Assembly (NCBI GenBank): GCA_963734125.1
Contig: CAVTGB010000055.1
Location: 4,760 to 68,759 of the forward strand
Origin: DATARH01 sp963734125
GTDB lineage: Bacteria; Pseudomonadota; Alphaproteobacteria; ATCC43930; CGMCC-115725
Length of the DNA stretch: 64,000 bases
Reading direction: 5' to 3'
How positions within the stretch are numbered: the stretch's first letter is position 1; each line of letters opens with the position of its first letter. Below the pieces are notes generated by a model that was not told the origin of the DNA, ran no database searches, and was given only the letters and a program-made list of their open reading frames with translations. A program made the translations under genes and the position numbers. Below are positions 1 to 7,758 of the stretch, in pieces.

Positions 1-330
1 GCTGTGCGCGCGTTCATGTTGTCTTGGTTTCTGACCCATAATTACTCACTCGATCGCGCGGAAGCGATGATACAACAGGCAAAAATCGAAAGTGGTCTGG
101 CGCCGTGCGCGCGGTCGCGCACCGGCAGCTGGCTCTACGGCTGGACCGGCAGCCGACGGCATGCGCTGGCGGTTTATGCGAGGACGAGCGCATGCCCCGG
201 TTTGGAAGCGCAACTCGCCTTCGCCGATCGCGAATTGCGCAGTGTTCCGGCCTACGCGCCGTTCTGGCGCGCCCCGGCGGGAGACTGTTTTGCGGTATTG
301 CGCCGGTGTTTTGGCCGCGGCCGATGCTGA
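1..330 (+). CDS. Phage-tail-lysozyme-like domain protein, 5' end outside window
   Basis: The frame is open from base 1, so the gene probably starts upstream; an internal ATG exists at 16. The last ~100 residues read like the phage_tail_lysozyme domain found in endolysins and tail lysins: a helix ending in KIESGL with the presumed catalytic Glu, then WLYGWTGSRRHAL (family pattern: LAQWTGSR...L), then GLEAQLAFADRELRSV (family: LxxQLxFlxxEL). It ends abruptly after CFGRGRC. A role in cutting peptidoglycan is inferred from the family only. It could be a prophage or spore-like cell-wall remnant, since no other phage gene is visible. No Shine-Dalgarno is seen before the internal ATG, which favours an upstream start. 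Confidence 0.5.
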   Translation, partial: AVRAFMLSWFLTHNYSLDRAEAMIQQAKIESGLAPCARSRTGSWLYGWTGSRRHALAVYARTSACPGLEAQLAFADRELRSVPAYAPFWRAPAGDCFAVLRRCFGRGRC

Positions 331-374
331 GCGGCGGGTGAGGGGCGGGCTCGCAATCTCGGTATTGACGACTT

Positions 375-394
375 AAAGATATCTTTATATCTTT
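375..394. promoter_or_regulatory. Candidate SahR/ArsR-type operator upstream of ahcY
   Basis: AAAGATATCTTT at 375-386 is a perfect 12-bp palindrome. It is followed directly by a further half-site, ATATCTTT (387-394), in otherwise GC-rich DNA about 60 bases before the ahcY start. Winged-helix ArsR-family regulators of the SAM/SAH cycle (SahR) bind AT-rich palindromes of this look upstream of ahcY/metF/metH genes. The match is from memory of the motif, and no regulator gene lies in the window. Confidence 0.45.
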
Positions 395-450
395 GAATTG
401 GAGTTTTATCGGCGCAGCGAGCGCCCTGTTGCGCTATGGGAGACACAGGC

Positions 451-1746
451 ATGCCCGAGTTCACCGATTACAAGGTTGCCGATATCGCGCTCGCCGATTG
501 GGGACGGCGCGAGATGGCGATCGCCGAAACGGAGATGCCGGGGCTGATGGCGCTGCGCGAGGAGTTCGGCGTGGCGCAGCCGCTCAAGGGCGCGCGCATC
601 GTCGGGTGCCTCCACATGACGATCCAGACCGCGGTCCTGATCGAGACGCTGGTCTATCTCGGCGCCAGCGTGCGGTGGAGTTCATGCAACATCTTTTCGA
701 CGCAGGACCATGCCGCCTCCGCCATCGCGGCCGCCGGCATCCCGGTCTTCGCCTGGAAGGGCGAGACCGAGGCGGAATACGATTGGTGCATCGAGCAGAC
801 GCTGCGCGGGCCTGGTGGGTGGACCCCCAACATGGTGCTCGACGACGGGGGCGATGCGACGAAGGTCATCCATGACCGCCACCCGCATCTCCTCGGCGAG
901 ATCCGCGGCATCTCCGAAGAGACCACGACCGGGGTCAACCGGCTCTATGAGATGGTGCGTGAGGGGACGCTGAAAGCGCCGGCCTTCAACGTCAACGACA
1001 GCGTCACCAAGTCGAAATTCGACAATCTCTATGGCGTACGCGAGAGCCTCGTTGATGGCATCAAGCGCGCCACCGACGTCATGGTCGCCGGCAAGATGGC
1101 GGTGGTGTGCGGCTTCGGCAATGTCGGCAAGGGCTCGGCGGCGAGCCTCCGGAGCCAGGGCGCCCGCGTCATGGTGACCGAGATCGACCCGATCTGTGCG
1201 CTGCAGGCGGCGATGGAGGGTTATGAGGTGACGACGATGGATGAGGCCGTGTCGCGGGCCGACATCTTCGTCACCGCGACCGGCAATGTCGACGTCATCA
1301 CCCTCGATCACATGCGGCAGATGAAAGACCGCGCGATCGTCTGCAACATCGGCCACTTCGACAGCGAGATTCAGATCGATTCGCTGCGCAACTACCTTTG
1401 GGAAGAGGTGAAGCCGCAGGTCGACGAGGTCGTCTTCCCCGACGGCAAGCGGCTGATCGTCCTGGCCAAGGGGCGTCTCGTCAACCTCGGCTGCGCGACC
1501 GGGCACCCGAGCTTTGTGATGAGCGCCTCGTTCACCAACCAGGTGCTGGCGCAGATCGAATTGTGGACCAACCACGGCACCTACGAAAACAAGGTCTATG
1601 TGTTGCCCAAGCACTTGGACGAGAAGGTGGCGCAGCTGCATCTCGCCAAGCTCGGCGCCAAGCTGACCCAGCTGAGCCCGGCTCAGGCCGCCTATATCGG
1701 CGTTCCCGGCGCGGGTCCCTTCAAGCCCGAATATTACCGGTACTGA
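451..1746 (+). CDS. ahcY: Adenosylhomocysteinase
   Basis: Hydrolyses S-adenosyl-homocysteine to homocysteine and adenosine in the cytoplasm, with bound NAD, and so relieves product inhibition of methyltransferases. The start at 451 is chosen because GGGAG at 438-442 sits 8 bases before it; an in-frame ATG at 436 lacks a ribosome site. From 451 the protein is 431 residues, normal for the family. Visible landmarks are the N-terminal YKVADIALADWGR block, the NAD-binding VCGFGNVGKG near residue 220, NLGCATGHPSFVM near 346, and the family-typical C-terminus FKPEYYRY. It is followed by divL, a gene order seen in other alphaproteobacteria. A palindromic operator-like site lies just upstream. Confidence 0.97.
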   Translation: MPEFTDYKVADIALADWGRREMAIAETEMPGLMALREEFGVAQPLKGARIVGCLHMTIQTAVLIETLVYLGASVRWSSCNIFSTQDHAASAIAAAGIPVFAWKGETEAEYDWCIEQTLRGPGGWTPNMVLDDGGDATKVIHDRHPHLLGEIRGISEETTTGVNRLYEMVREGTLKAPAFNVNDSVTKSKFDNLYGVRESLVDGIKRATDVMVAGKMAVVCGFGNVGKGSAASLRSQGARVMVTEIDPICALQAAMEGYEVTTMDEAVSRADIFVTATGNVDVITLDHMRQMKDRAIVCNIGHFDSEIQIDSLRNYLWEEVKPQVDEVVFPDGKRLIVLAKGRLVNLGCATGHPSFVMSASFTNQVLAQIELWTNHGTYENKVYVLPKHLDEKVAQLHLAKLGAKLTQLSPAQAAYIGVPGAGPFKPEYYRY

Positions 1747-1771
1747 GCGAGGCTGCGCCGGCGTTAGCCGG

Positions 1772-1818
1772 AACCGCGCGCCGTTGCGCGGGGTTCGAAG
1801 GCTGGCCCCTTTTCTTTT
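1772..1818 (+). terminator. Weak candidate terminator after ahcY
   Basis: An imperfect hairpin (AACC-GCGC arm pairing with GCGC-GGGGTT, about 1772-1795) is followed, after a gap, by the T-rich stretch CCCCTTTTCTTTT (about 1807-1818). The distance between stem and T-run is larger than usual, so this is only a possibility. Confidence 0.3.
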
Positions 1819-1894
1819 CGACGAGAACGCCGGATTATTCAGCTAGAAGCCTCCACCAGAGGTTGCGCACGCCGCGCCGCGATGCGGCCTACCC

Positions 1895-1926
1895 GTGATC
1901 GAGTTCGCCGGTGATCGAGTTCGCTG
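1895..1926 (+). repeat. 16-bp tandem duplication over the divL start
   Basis: GTGATCGAGTTCGCCG (1895-1910) is followed at once by GTGATCGAGTTCGCTG (1911-1926), 15 of 16 bases identical. Both copies begin with a GTG and only the second is in frame with divL. It duplicates the start codon region in a non-multiple of three. Confidence 0.85.
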
Positions 1927-4259
1927 CCGGAATCTGCTTTGTCGCCGCGGTGCTATGCGCCGCGCTGTGGTGGCGCGCGCAGGCCCGGTGGCATGAAGCG
2001 GCCCTGGCACGGGATACCGCCGAGGAGCGTCGCGCCGGAATGGCCGCGCTCCTGGAGACGCTGCCGCTCGCCCTTTTTTGCTGGCCGCGCGGCGATGCGC
2101 CGGAAATTGCACAGGGCAGCCTGCCCGGCGGCGGCACGAACCTCTCCTATACCCCGTTTCTTGCCGGGCTCGAGAGCGCTGATGCGGCGCGCCTCGCCGC
2201 TGCGGTCGAGGCCCTGAAGGGGAGCGGCACGGCCTTTGCGACGACGGTCTCGGCAGCAGGCGGCACGGCCTACGCGATCGAGGGTCGCAGGACGCAAAAG
2301 GGCGACAGCGTGATCTGGCTGACCGATGTGTCGGCGCTGCGGCGCACCGAGGAAGAGCGCGGCATCGCGCTGAGCGAGGCGGCGGAGTTGCGCGAGATCA
2401 TCGACGCGCTGCCGATGCCGGTGTGGCGCCGCGACGCCGGGCTGCGGATCGTCGATTGCAACCGCGCCTATGCCGCCGCGCTCGATCTGCCGCGCGAAAC
2501 GGTGCTGGCGCAGGCCCTTGAGCTGGCGCCTGAGAACGGGCGGGAACGCACGCTGGCGATCGCCCGGGCCGCCGCCGCCGGGGCGCTGCAACGCGAGCCG
2601 TGCCATGTCGTCATTGCCGGCTCGCGCCGCTTATTGGAATTGTGTGAGGCGCCCGACCGGACCCCCGATACGATTGGCGGCGGGACGATCGGCGTCGCCA
2701 TCGACCGCACCGATCTGGAAAGCGCCGAGGGCGAACTGGCGCGTCACGTCAATGCGCATGGCCAGGTCCTCGAAAGCATCCAGGCCGCAGTCGCGATCTA
2801 CGGCGCCGACAAGCGGTTGAGCTTTTTCAATGGGGCCTTTGCCCGGCTCTGGGGGCTCGACGAGGAATGGCTCTTCGGCGAGCCGTCGCTCGACGAATTG
2901 CTCGAGCGCCTGCGCGAGCGCCGCCGGGTTCCGGAATATGTCGATTTTCGCGCCTTCAAGCGCCAGCAACTCGACATGTTCACCTCGCTAATCGAGCCGT
3001 ACAGCGAATTGATGCACCGGCCTGACGGCCGCACTCTAAACGTGTCTGCATCGCCGCATCCGCTTGGCGGCCTCATATTTGTCTACGAGGATGTCACGGA
3101 CCGCCTGGCGCTCGAACGCTCGTACAACACCCTCATTGAGGTGCAGCGCGAGACGCTTGACAATCTGTTCGAGGGCATCGCCGTCTACGGCAGCGACGGC
3201 CGGCTCAAACTCCACAATCCGGCCTATCGCAAGATCTGGGGACTGGCCGAAACTGACCTCGCCAGCGAGCCGCGCGTCGGCGACATCGTCGAGAAGACCC
3301 GGAATCTCTACGAGGATGGCGGCGATTGGCCGGCGACCCGCCGCCAGATCATCGCCGAGGTTACCGCGCAAACGCCTTCGAGCGGCCCGCTCGACCGGCG
3401 CGACGGCTCGGTGCTGCAGCGCGCCACGGTGCTCTTGCCCGACGGCAACGTGTTGTCGACCTACCTCGATGTCACCGACACCGCCCGCGTCGAGCGCGCG
3501 CTGCGCGAGAGGAACGAGGCGCTGGAAACCGCCGGCCGGCTCAAAAGCGAATTCATCGCCAATGTTTCCTACGAGCTGCGCACGCCGCTCAACGCGATCA
3601 TCGGCTTCGCCGAGATCCTCGCGAACCAATATTTCGGGCCGCTGTCGCCGCGTCAGCTCGACTACAGCCGAGGCATCCTCGACAGCTCGCACCAATTGAT
3701 GTCGCTGATCAACGACATCCTCGATCTCGCGACGATCGAGGCCGGCTACCTGGTGCTCGAAACCGGGCGGATCGAGGTGCGCGAGATGCTGGACGCGGTC
3801 ATGACCCTCACCCGCGAGCGCGCCCGCAGCCAGGATCTGGCCCTGTCGATGAGCTGCCCCGCGGGGATCGGCGCGATCGAGGCGGATGAGCGGCGGCTGA
3901 AACAGGCGCTGTTCAACCTGATTTCGAACGCAATCAAGTTCACCCCGGCCGGCGGCACGATCCGCCTCGAGGCACGTCACGACGACGGGGATCTGGTCCT
4001 TGCGGTCAGCGACACCGGAGTTGGGATTCCCGCCGCCGACCATGAGCGGGTCTTCGAAAAATTCGAGCGTGGCAACCCCTATTCTCGCGATTCCGGGGCC
4101 GGGCTCGGCCTGTCCCTGGTCAAAAGCCTCATCGAGATGCATGGCGGCTCGGTCACGATCACCTCGGAGCCGGGCTCGGGAACCACCATTGTGTGCCGTC
4201 TGCCAAAGAAGCTCTGTCTGCCCGCAGCAGAGCGCGCTGCCGCGCACCCGTCCGTTTGA
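1911..4259 (+). CDS. divL: DivL-like PAS sensor kinase homologue with Tyr in place of the H-box His
   Basis: 782 residues: an N-terminal membrane segment (about 3-22), PAS-like regions (about 47-130, 160-270, 287-385, 415-525), a dimerisation/phosphoacceptor helix (540-610) and a full ATPase domain. The latter has an N-box (LISNAIKF, about 665), G1 (DTGVGIP, about 700) and G2 (GAGLGLSLV, about 730). The H-box reads NVSYELRTPLN, so the phosphorylated His is Tyr554. That is the hallmark of Caulobacter DivL (Tyr550, 769 aa), which reads DivK and steers the CckA-CtrA cell-cycle phosphorelay. The length and the ahcY/tsaE neighbourhood fit DivL. GTG start inside a 16-bp tandem duplication; no clear ribosome site. 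The function as a CckA regulator is inferred from homology. Confidence 0.82.
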   Translation: MIEFAAGICFVAAVLCAALWWRAQARWHEAALARDTAEERRAGMAALLETLPLALFCWPRGDAPEIAQGSLPGGGTNLSYTPFLAGLESADAARLAAAVEALKGSGTAFATTVSAAGGTAYAIEGRRTQKGDSVIWLTDVSALRRTEEERGIALSEAAELREIIDALPMPVWRRDAGLRIVDCNRAYAAALDLPRETVLAQALELAPENGRERTLAIARAAAAGALQREPCHVVIAGSRRLLELCEAPDRTPDTIGGGTIGVAIDRTDLESAEGELARHVNAHGQVLESIQAAVAIYGADKRLSFFNGAFARLWGLDEEWLFGEPSLDELLERLRERRRVPEYVDFRAFKRQQLDMFTSLIEPYSELMHRPDGRTLNVSASPHPLGGLIFVYEDVTDRLALERSYNTLIEVQRETLDNLFEGIAVYGSDGRLKLHNPAYRKIWGLAETDLASEPRVGDIVEKTRNLYEDGGDWPATRRQIIAEVTAQTPSSGPLDRRDGSVLQRATVLLPDGNVLSTYLDVTDTARVERALRERNEALETAGRLKSEFIANVSYELRTPLNAIIGFAEILANQYFGPLSPRQLDYSRGILDSSHQLMSLINDILDLATIEAGYLVLETGRIEVREMLDAVMTLTRERARSQDLALSMSCPAGIGAIEADERRLKQALFNLISNAIKFTPAGGTIRLEARHDDGDLVLAVSDTGVGIPAADHERVFEKFERGNPYSRDSGAGLGLSLVKSLIEMHGGSVTITSEPGSGTTIVCRLPKKLCLPAAERAAAHPSV

Positions 4260-4283
4260 GGTCCAGCGATCCAGCCCGGTCCT

Positions 4284-5315
4284 TCAGCTTCCCGGCAAGC
4301 CCTTCCCCGGCACGCCCTTCGTTGTCGAATATTCGAAATGCAGCGCTTCGCCCGGATGGACGAGCGGATGGATCGCGTGCGCCGCCAGCGCCGCTTCGGC
4401 AAAGCCCGACAGGATCAGCTTCAACTTGCCGGGATAATGGGCGATGTCGCCGATCGCGAAAATCCCCGGCTGGGAGGTGGCGCAGGTGGCCGGATCGACG
4501 CTGATCCGGTGGTGCTCGAGATCGAGCCGCCATGCCGCCAGCGGCCCCAGATCGGTCGACAGCCCGAAGAACGGCAACAGGCAATCGGCCGCAAGGCGCC
4601 GGGTGTGGCCGGCCAGATCGCCGACCACGACAGCCGAGAGTTGCCCCTCTTCCCCTTCGAGCGCATGCAGCTGATAGGGAATGACCAGCTCGATCCGGCC
4701 CGCATCGGCGAGCGCCTGCAGCCGTGCGGCCGATTGCGGCGCCGCGCGGAATTTGGCGCGGCGATGGACGACCGTTACCCGTTCGGCGATCTCGGCGAGC
4801 AACAGGGCCCAATCGACCGCCGAATCGCCGCCGCCGGCGATGACGACACGGCGGCCGCGGAAATCCTCGCGCCTGCGCACGAGATAAAAGACACTCTTCT
4901 CCTCGAACGCCTCGATGCCGGCGAGCGGCGGGCGGTTCGGTCCGAAGGCGCCGGCCCCGGCCGCGATCACCACCGCGCGGGCGGCGACCCGCAGCCCGGC
5001 CGCATTCTCGAGAATAAAGCCCTTTCCGGTCGCCGTGAGGCCCGAGACGACTTGGCCCAAATGGAACACCGGCGCAAAGGGTGAGGCCTGCTCGATCAGC
5101 CGCTCGACCAATTCGGCGGCGCCAATTCGCGGATAGCCCGGGATGTCGTAGATCGGCTTTTCCGGATAGAGCGCGGCGCATTGCCCGCCCGGCGCGGACA
5201 AGGCGTCGAAAACCCGGCAGCCGATCTCGAGCATGCCGCATTCGAAGACGGCAAAGAGCCCGACCGGCCCAGCGCCGATGATCGCGACATCGCAGCTGTC
5301 CGGAGCGTTGCCCAT
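4284..5315 (-). CDS. Ferredoxin--NADP+ reductase, thioredoxin-reductase-like (type 2)
   Basis: 343 residues, cytoplasmic FAD enzyme that moves electrons between NADPH and ferredoxin or flavodoxin. The N-terminal FAD site is IIGAGPVGLFA, the middle NADPH site IAGGGDSAVDWA, and the C-terminal FAD contact GIFAIGDIAHYPGKLKLI. The CxxC redox pair of true thioredoxin reductase is absent, which places it in the YumC/type 2 FNR group. It runs convergent to divL, 24 bases apart, and divergent from tsaE. The start ATG at 5315 gives a family-typical N-terminus. Confidence 0.88.
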   Translation of the reverse strand: MGNAPDSCDVAIIGAGPVGLFAVFECGMLEIGCRVFDALSAPGGQCAALYPEKPIYDIPGYPRIGAAELVERLIEQASPFAPVFHLGQVVSGLTATGKGFILENAAGLRVAARAVVIAAGAGAFGPNRPPLAGIEAFEEKSVFYLVRRREDFRGRRVVIAGGGDSAVDWALLLAEIAERVTVVHRRAKFRAAPQSAARLQALADAGRIELVIPYQLHALEGEEGQLSAVVVGDLAGHTRRLAADCLLPFFGLSTDLGPLAAWRLDLEHHRISVDPATCATSQPGIFAIGDIAHYPGKLKLILSGFAEAALAAHAIHPLVHPGEALHFEYSTTKGVPGKGLPGS

Positions 5316-5432
5316 CGCGCCAGCTTACCCGCCGCGCGGGCCCGTGCAAGCGCGCTTCGCCTCCCGCGCCGCCGGTGGATGCGCAGGCAGATATTGCGGC
5401 CTCTCGCCTGGGAGATATACAAGGCGTGGTCA

Positions 5433-5909
5433 ATGATTGTAATCGAGCTGCCCGATGAAGCCGCTACCGCGGCGCTTGCCGCCCGCATCGCCGCGCTCGC
5501 CCGGCCGGGCGACGTGATCGCGCTCAAGGGCGAACTCGGCACCGGCAAGACCAGCTTTGCCCGCGCCTTCATCCGCGCCCGCGGCGGGGTCGAGGCGGTG
5601 CCGAGCCCGACCTTTACGCTGGTCCAGGTCTACGAGCTCGGCGGGGGAGCGATCTGGCATATCGACGGCTATCGGCTGCGCGACCCGGCGGAAGCCTGGG
5701 AGCTCGACATCGAGGACGCCTTCCACGAGGGGATTTCGCTGATCGAATGGCCAGAGCGCCTGTGGCCTCTCGTCCCGGCCCGGCGGCTCGAAATCACCCT
5801 CTCGGCCGGCTCGACACAGGACGCGCGACGGGCCGCGATCGATCCCGGGATCGAGCCCACAGCCGAGTGGGCCGCGCGCCTCGCCGGCATCGCCGCGGCG
5901 GGCGCGTGA
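5433..5909 (+). CDS. tsaE: tRNA threonylcarbamoyladenosine biosynthesis ATPase TsaE
   Basis: 158 residues, the usual length. TsaE is the small ATPase that works with TsaB and TsaD to put the t6A base on ANN-decoding tRNAs. The P-loop GELGTGKT is at residues 33-40, followed by PSPTFTLVQVY and HIDGYRL, both family signatures, and the EWPERL block near the C-terminus. ATG at 5433 gives the standard N-terminus. Its TGA overlaps the next gene's GTG (GTGA), so tsaE-amgK-murU are probably translated together. Confidence 0.95.
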   Translation: MIVIELPDEAATAALAARIAALARPGDVIALKGELGTGKTSFARAFIRARGGVEAVPSPTFTLVQVYELGGGAIWHIDGYRLRDPAEAWELDIEDAFHEGISLIEWPERLWPLVPARRLEITLSAGSTQDARRAAIDPGIEPTAEWAARLAGIAAAGA

Positions 5910-6964
5910 GGGGGCTGCATTCCTGCCCCGCCCTGGGCGCCGATCATCGCGATGCGGCGATCGCGGAGTTTCTCGCGGCTTCCGGCTGGTCCGGCATCGC
6001 CCCGGTGAGCCTCGCCGGTGACGCTTCGTTCCGGCGCTATTATCGCCTTGTCGACGGCGCGAGGCGGGTCGTCCTGATGGATGCGCCCCCGCCCATCGAG
6101 GATGTCCGGCCCTATGTCGCAGTCGCCGCCATCCTTCGCCGGTTCGGGCTCAGCGCGCCGCAAATCCATGCCGAGGACCGCGCGCGCGGGTTTTTGTTGA
6201 TCGAAGATTTTGGCGACGACGTCTATACGCGGCTGCTTGCCGCTGGCGCCGACGAAACCGCCCTCTACGCGCTCGCCATCGATACGCTGATCGCGCTGCA
6301 CCGGTCAGTCGCCGCACGCGGGTGTCCTCACCTCCCATCGTATGACGCGGTGCGGCTGCTGGCCGAGGCGGCGCTGTTCGTCGACTGGTATGTGCCGAGC
6401 GCCCTCGGGCGCGCGCTCCCGCCAGCTGCGCGGGAGGATTATCTGGCGCGCTGGGGCGATATCCTGCCCCTCGCGGAGGTTGCCGAGCCGACGCTGGTGC
6501 TGCGCGACTATCATGTCGACAATCTGATGGTCCTGCCTGGCCGCCCCGGGGTGGCGGGGTGCGGACTCCTCGATTTCCAGGACGCCGTCCTCGGGCAGCC
6601 GGGCTATGATCTGGTGTCGCTCCTCAAGGATGCGCGCCGCGATGTCGGTTCCGCGCTGCGCACCGCCATGACCGAGCGCTATCTCGCGGCATTTCCCCGG
6701 CTTGACCCGACCTCTTTCCTGCGCTCGGGCGCGATTCTCGCCGTGCAGCGCAACTGCAAGATCCTCGGCATCTTCACCCGGTTGTGGCGGCGCGACGGCA
6801 AGCCGGCCTATCTCGCGCACATCGCGCGGGTATGGCGGCTGATCGAGGCGGATGTGCGGGAGGAGCCGGCGCTCCGGCCGATCGGCGACTGGCTCGATCG
6901 CCACCTGCCCAGCGCCCTGCGGCGCCCGCCCCTCGCTCAACCGCGCGCGACCAGCGCGGCATGA
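5906..6964 (+). CDS. amgK: N-acetylmuramate/N-acetylglucosamine kinase AmgK
   Basis: 352 residues, aminoglycoside-phosphotransferase fold. AmgK phosphorylates MurNAc (and GlcNAc) at C1 in the peptidoglycan recycling route that by-passes the fosfomycin-sensitive step. Visible are the Gly/Ala loop AGDASFRRYYRL, LLIEDFGDDVY, the catalytic LRDYHVDNLM (Asp and Asn of the APH Brenner motif) and the metal-binding LDFQDAVLGQPGYDL. The GTG start at 5906 overlaps the tsaE stop, and the gene ends in an ATGA overlap with murU. That tight pair is the normal amgK-murU arrangement. Confidence 0.93.
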   Translation: MRGLHSCPALGADHRDAAIAEFLAASGWSGIAPVSLAGDASFRRYYRLVDGARRVVLMDAPPPIEDVRPYVAVAAILRRFGLSAPQIHAEDRARGFLLIEDFGDDVYTRLLAAGADETALYALAIDTLIALHRSVAARGCPHLPSYDAVRLLAEAALFVDWYVPSALGRALPPAAREDYLARWGDILPLAEVAEPTLVLRDYHVDNLMVLPGRPGVAGCGLLDFQDAVLGQPGYDLVSLLKDARRDVGSALRTAMTERYLAAFPRLDPTSFLRSGAILAVQRNCKILGIFTRLWRRDGKPAYLAHIARVWRLIEADVREEPALRPIGDWLDRHLPSALRRPPLAQPRATSAA

Positions 6965-7683
6965 GTGCTGTGCCGAAATCGGCGATGGTCCTTGCCGCCG
7001 GGCTCGGCACCAGACTGCGCCCGATCAGCGACACCGTGCCAAAGCCGCTCGTCGAAATCGGCGGCCAGACGCTCCTCGATCACGCGATCGACCGGCTGGC
7101 CCTGGTCGGGGTCGAGCGGATCGTCGTCAATGTCCACTACAAGGCGGAAATGATCGAAGCCCGGCTCGCCCTGCGCGACCATCCGCGGATCGAGATCTCG
7201 ACCGAGGACGAGCTCCTCGAAACCGGCGGCGGGGTGGCGCGCGCGCTGCCGCTTCTCGGCGAATTCTTTTTCGTCGTCAACGGCGACATCTTATGGCTCG
7301 ACGGCAGGGATCATGCTCTGGAGCGGCTGGCGGGCCCGTTTGACCCGGCTTCGATGGATGCGGTCCTGTTGTTCCAGCGCACCGTGACGGCCATCGGGTA
7401 CGACGGGAACGGCGACTATTTCCTCGATTCGTTGGGGGTGCCGCGGCGGCGCGGCGAGCGCGAGATCGCGCCGTTCCTGTTCAGCGGCGTGCAACTCCTC
7501 CACCGCCGGCTCTTCGCCGGCATTGCCGAGCGGCGCTTCTCGCTCAACCGCGTCTATGACCGTGCCGAGCGCACCGGCCGCCTGCGCGCTGTCGTGCATG
7601 ACGGCGAGTGGTATCATATCGGCACCCCCGAGGGGTTCGCCGCGACCCGCGCCCGCCTCGCTTCGCACCGCTTCGAACGGTAA
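6961..7683 (+). CDS. murU: N-acetylmuramate alpha-1-phosphate uridylyltransferase MurU
   Basis: 240 residues, nucleotidyltransferase of the glucose-1-phosphate thymidylyl/uridylyl family. It makes UDP-MurNAc from the AmgK product and UTP. The N-terminal signature LAAGLGTRLRP (about 10-20) with downstream PKPL binds the nucleotide; VNGDILW supplies the metal-binding Asp, and WYHIGTPEGF is the typical C-terminal substrate loop. ATG at 6961 overlaps the amgK TGA by four bases. The preceding APH-type kinase makes MurU far more likely than a sugar-1-P transferase of LPS synthesis. Confidence 0.92.
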   Translation: MSAVPKSAMVLAAGLGTRLRPISDTVPKPLVEIGGQTLLDHAIDRLALVGVERIVVNVHYKAEMIEARLALRDHPRIEISTEDELLETGGGVARALPLLGEFFFVVNGDILWLDGRDHALERLAGPFDPASMDAVLLFQRTVTAIGYDGNGDYFLDSLGVPRRRGEREIAPFLFSGVQLLHRRLFAGIAERRFSLNRVYDRAERTGRLRAVVHDGEWYHIGTPEGFAATRARLASHRFER

Positions 7684-7758
7684 GAAAGGGCCTTCACCAC
7701 GGAGACACGCAGAGCTCGGAGAGTCGGCGTGGCAAGCCATGATCGTCGGTAGCGCACG

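Noticed and set aside
1771..1815. GGTTCGAA resembling a tRNA T-loop downstream of ahcY
   Set aside because: No acceptor stem, anticodon arm or CCA fits around it; the hairpin is better read as a weak terminator.
7684..7758. CACCACGGAGACACGCAG stretch as a regulatory site for addB
   Set aside because: It looks like common dispersed intergenic sequence; there is no palindrome or promoter around it.
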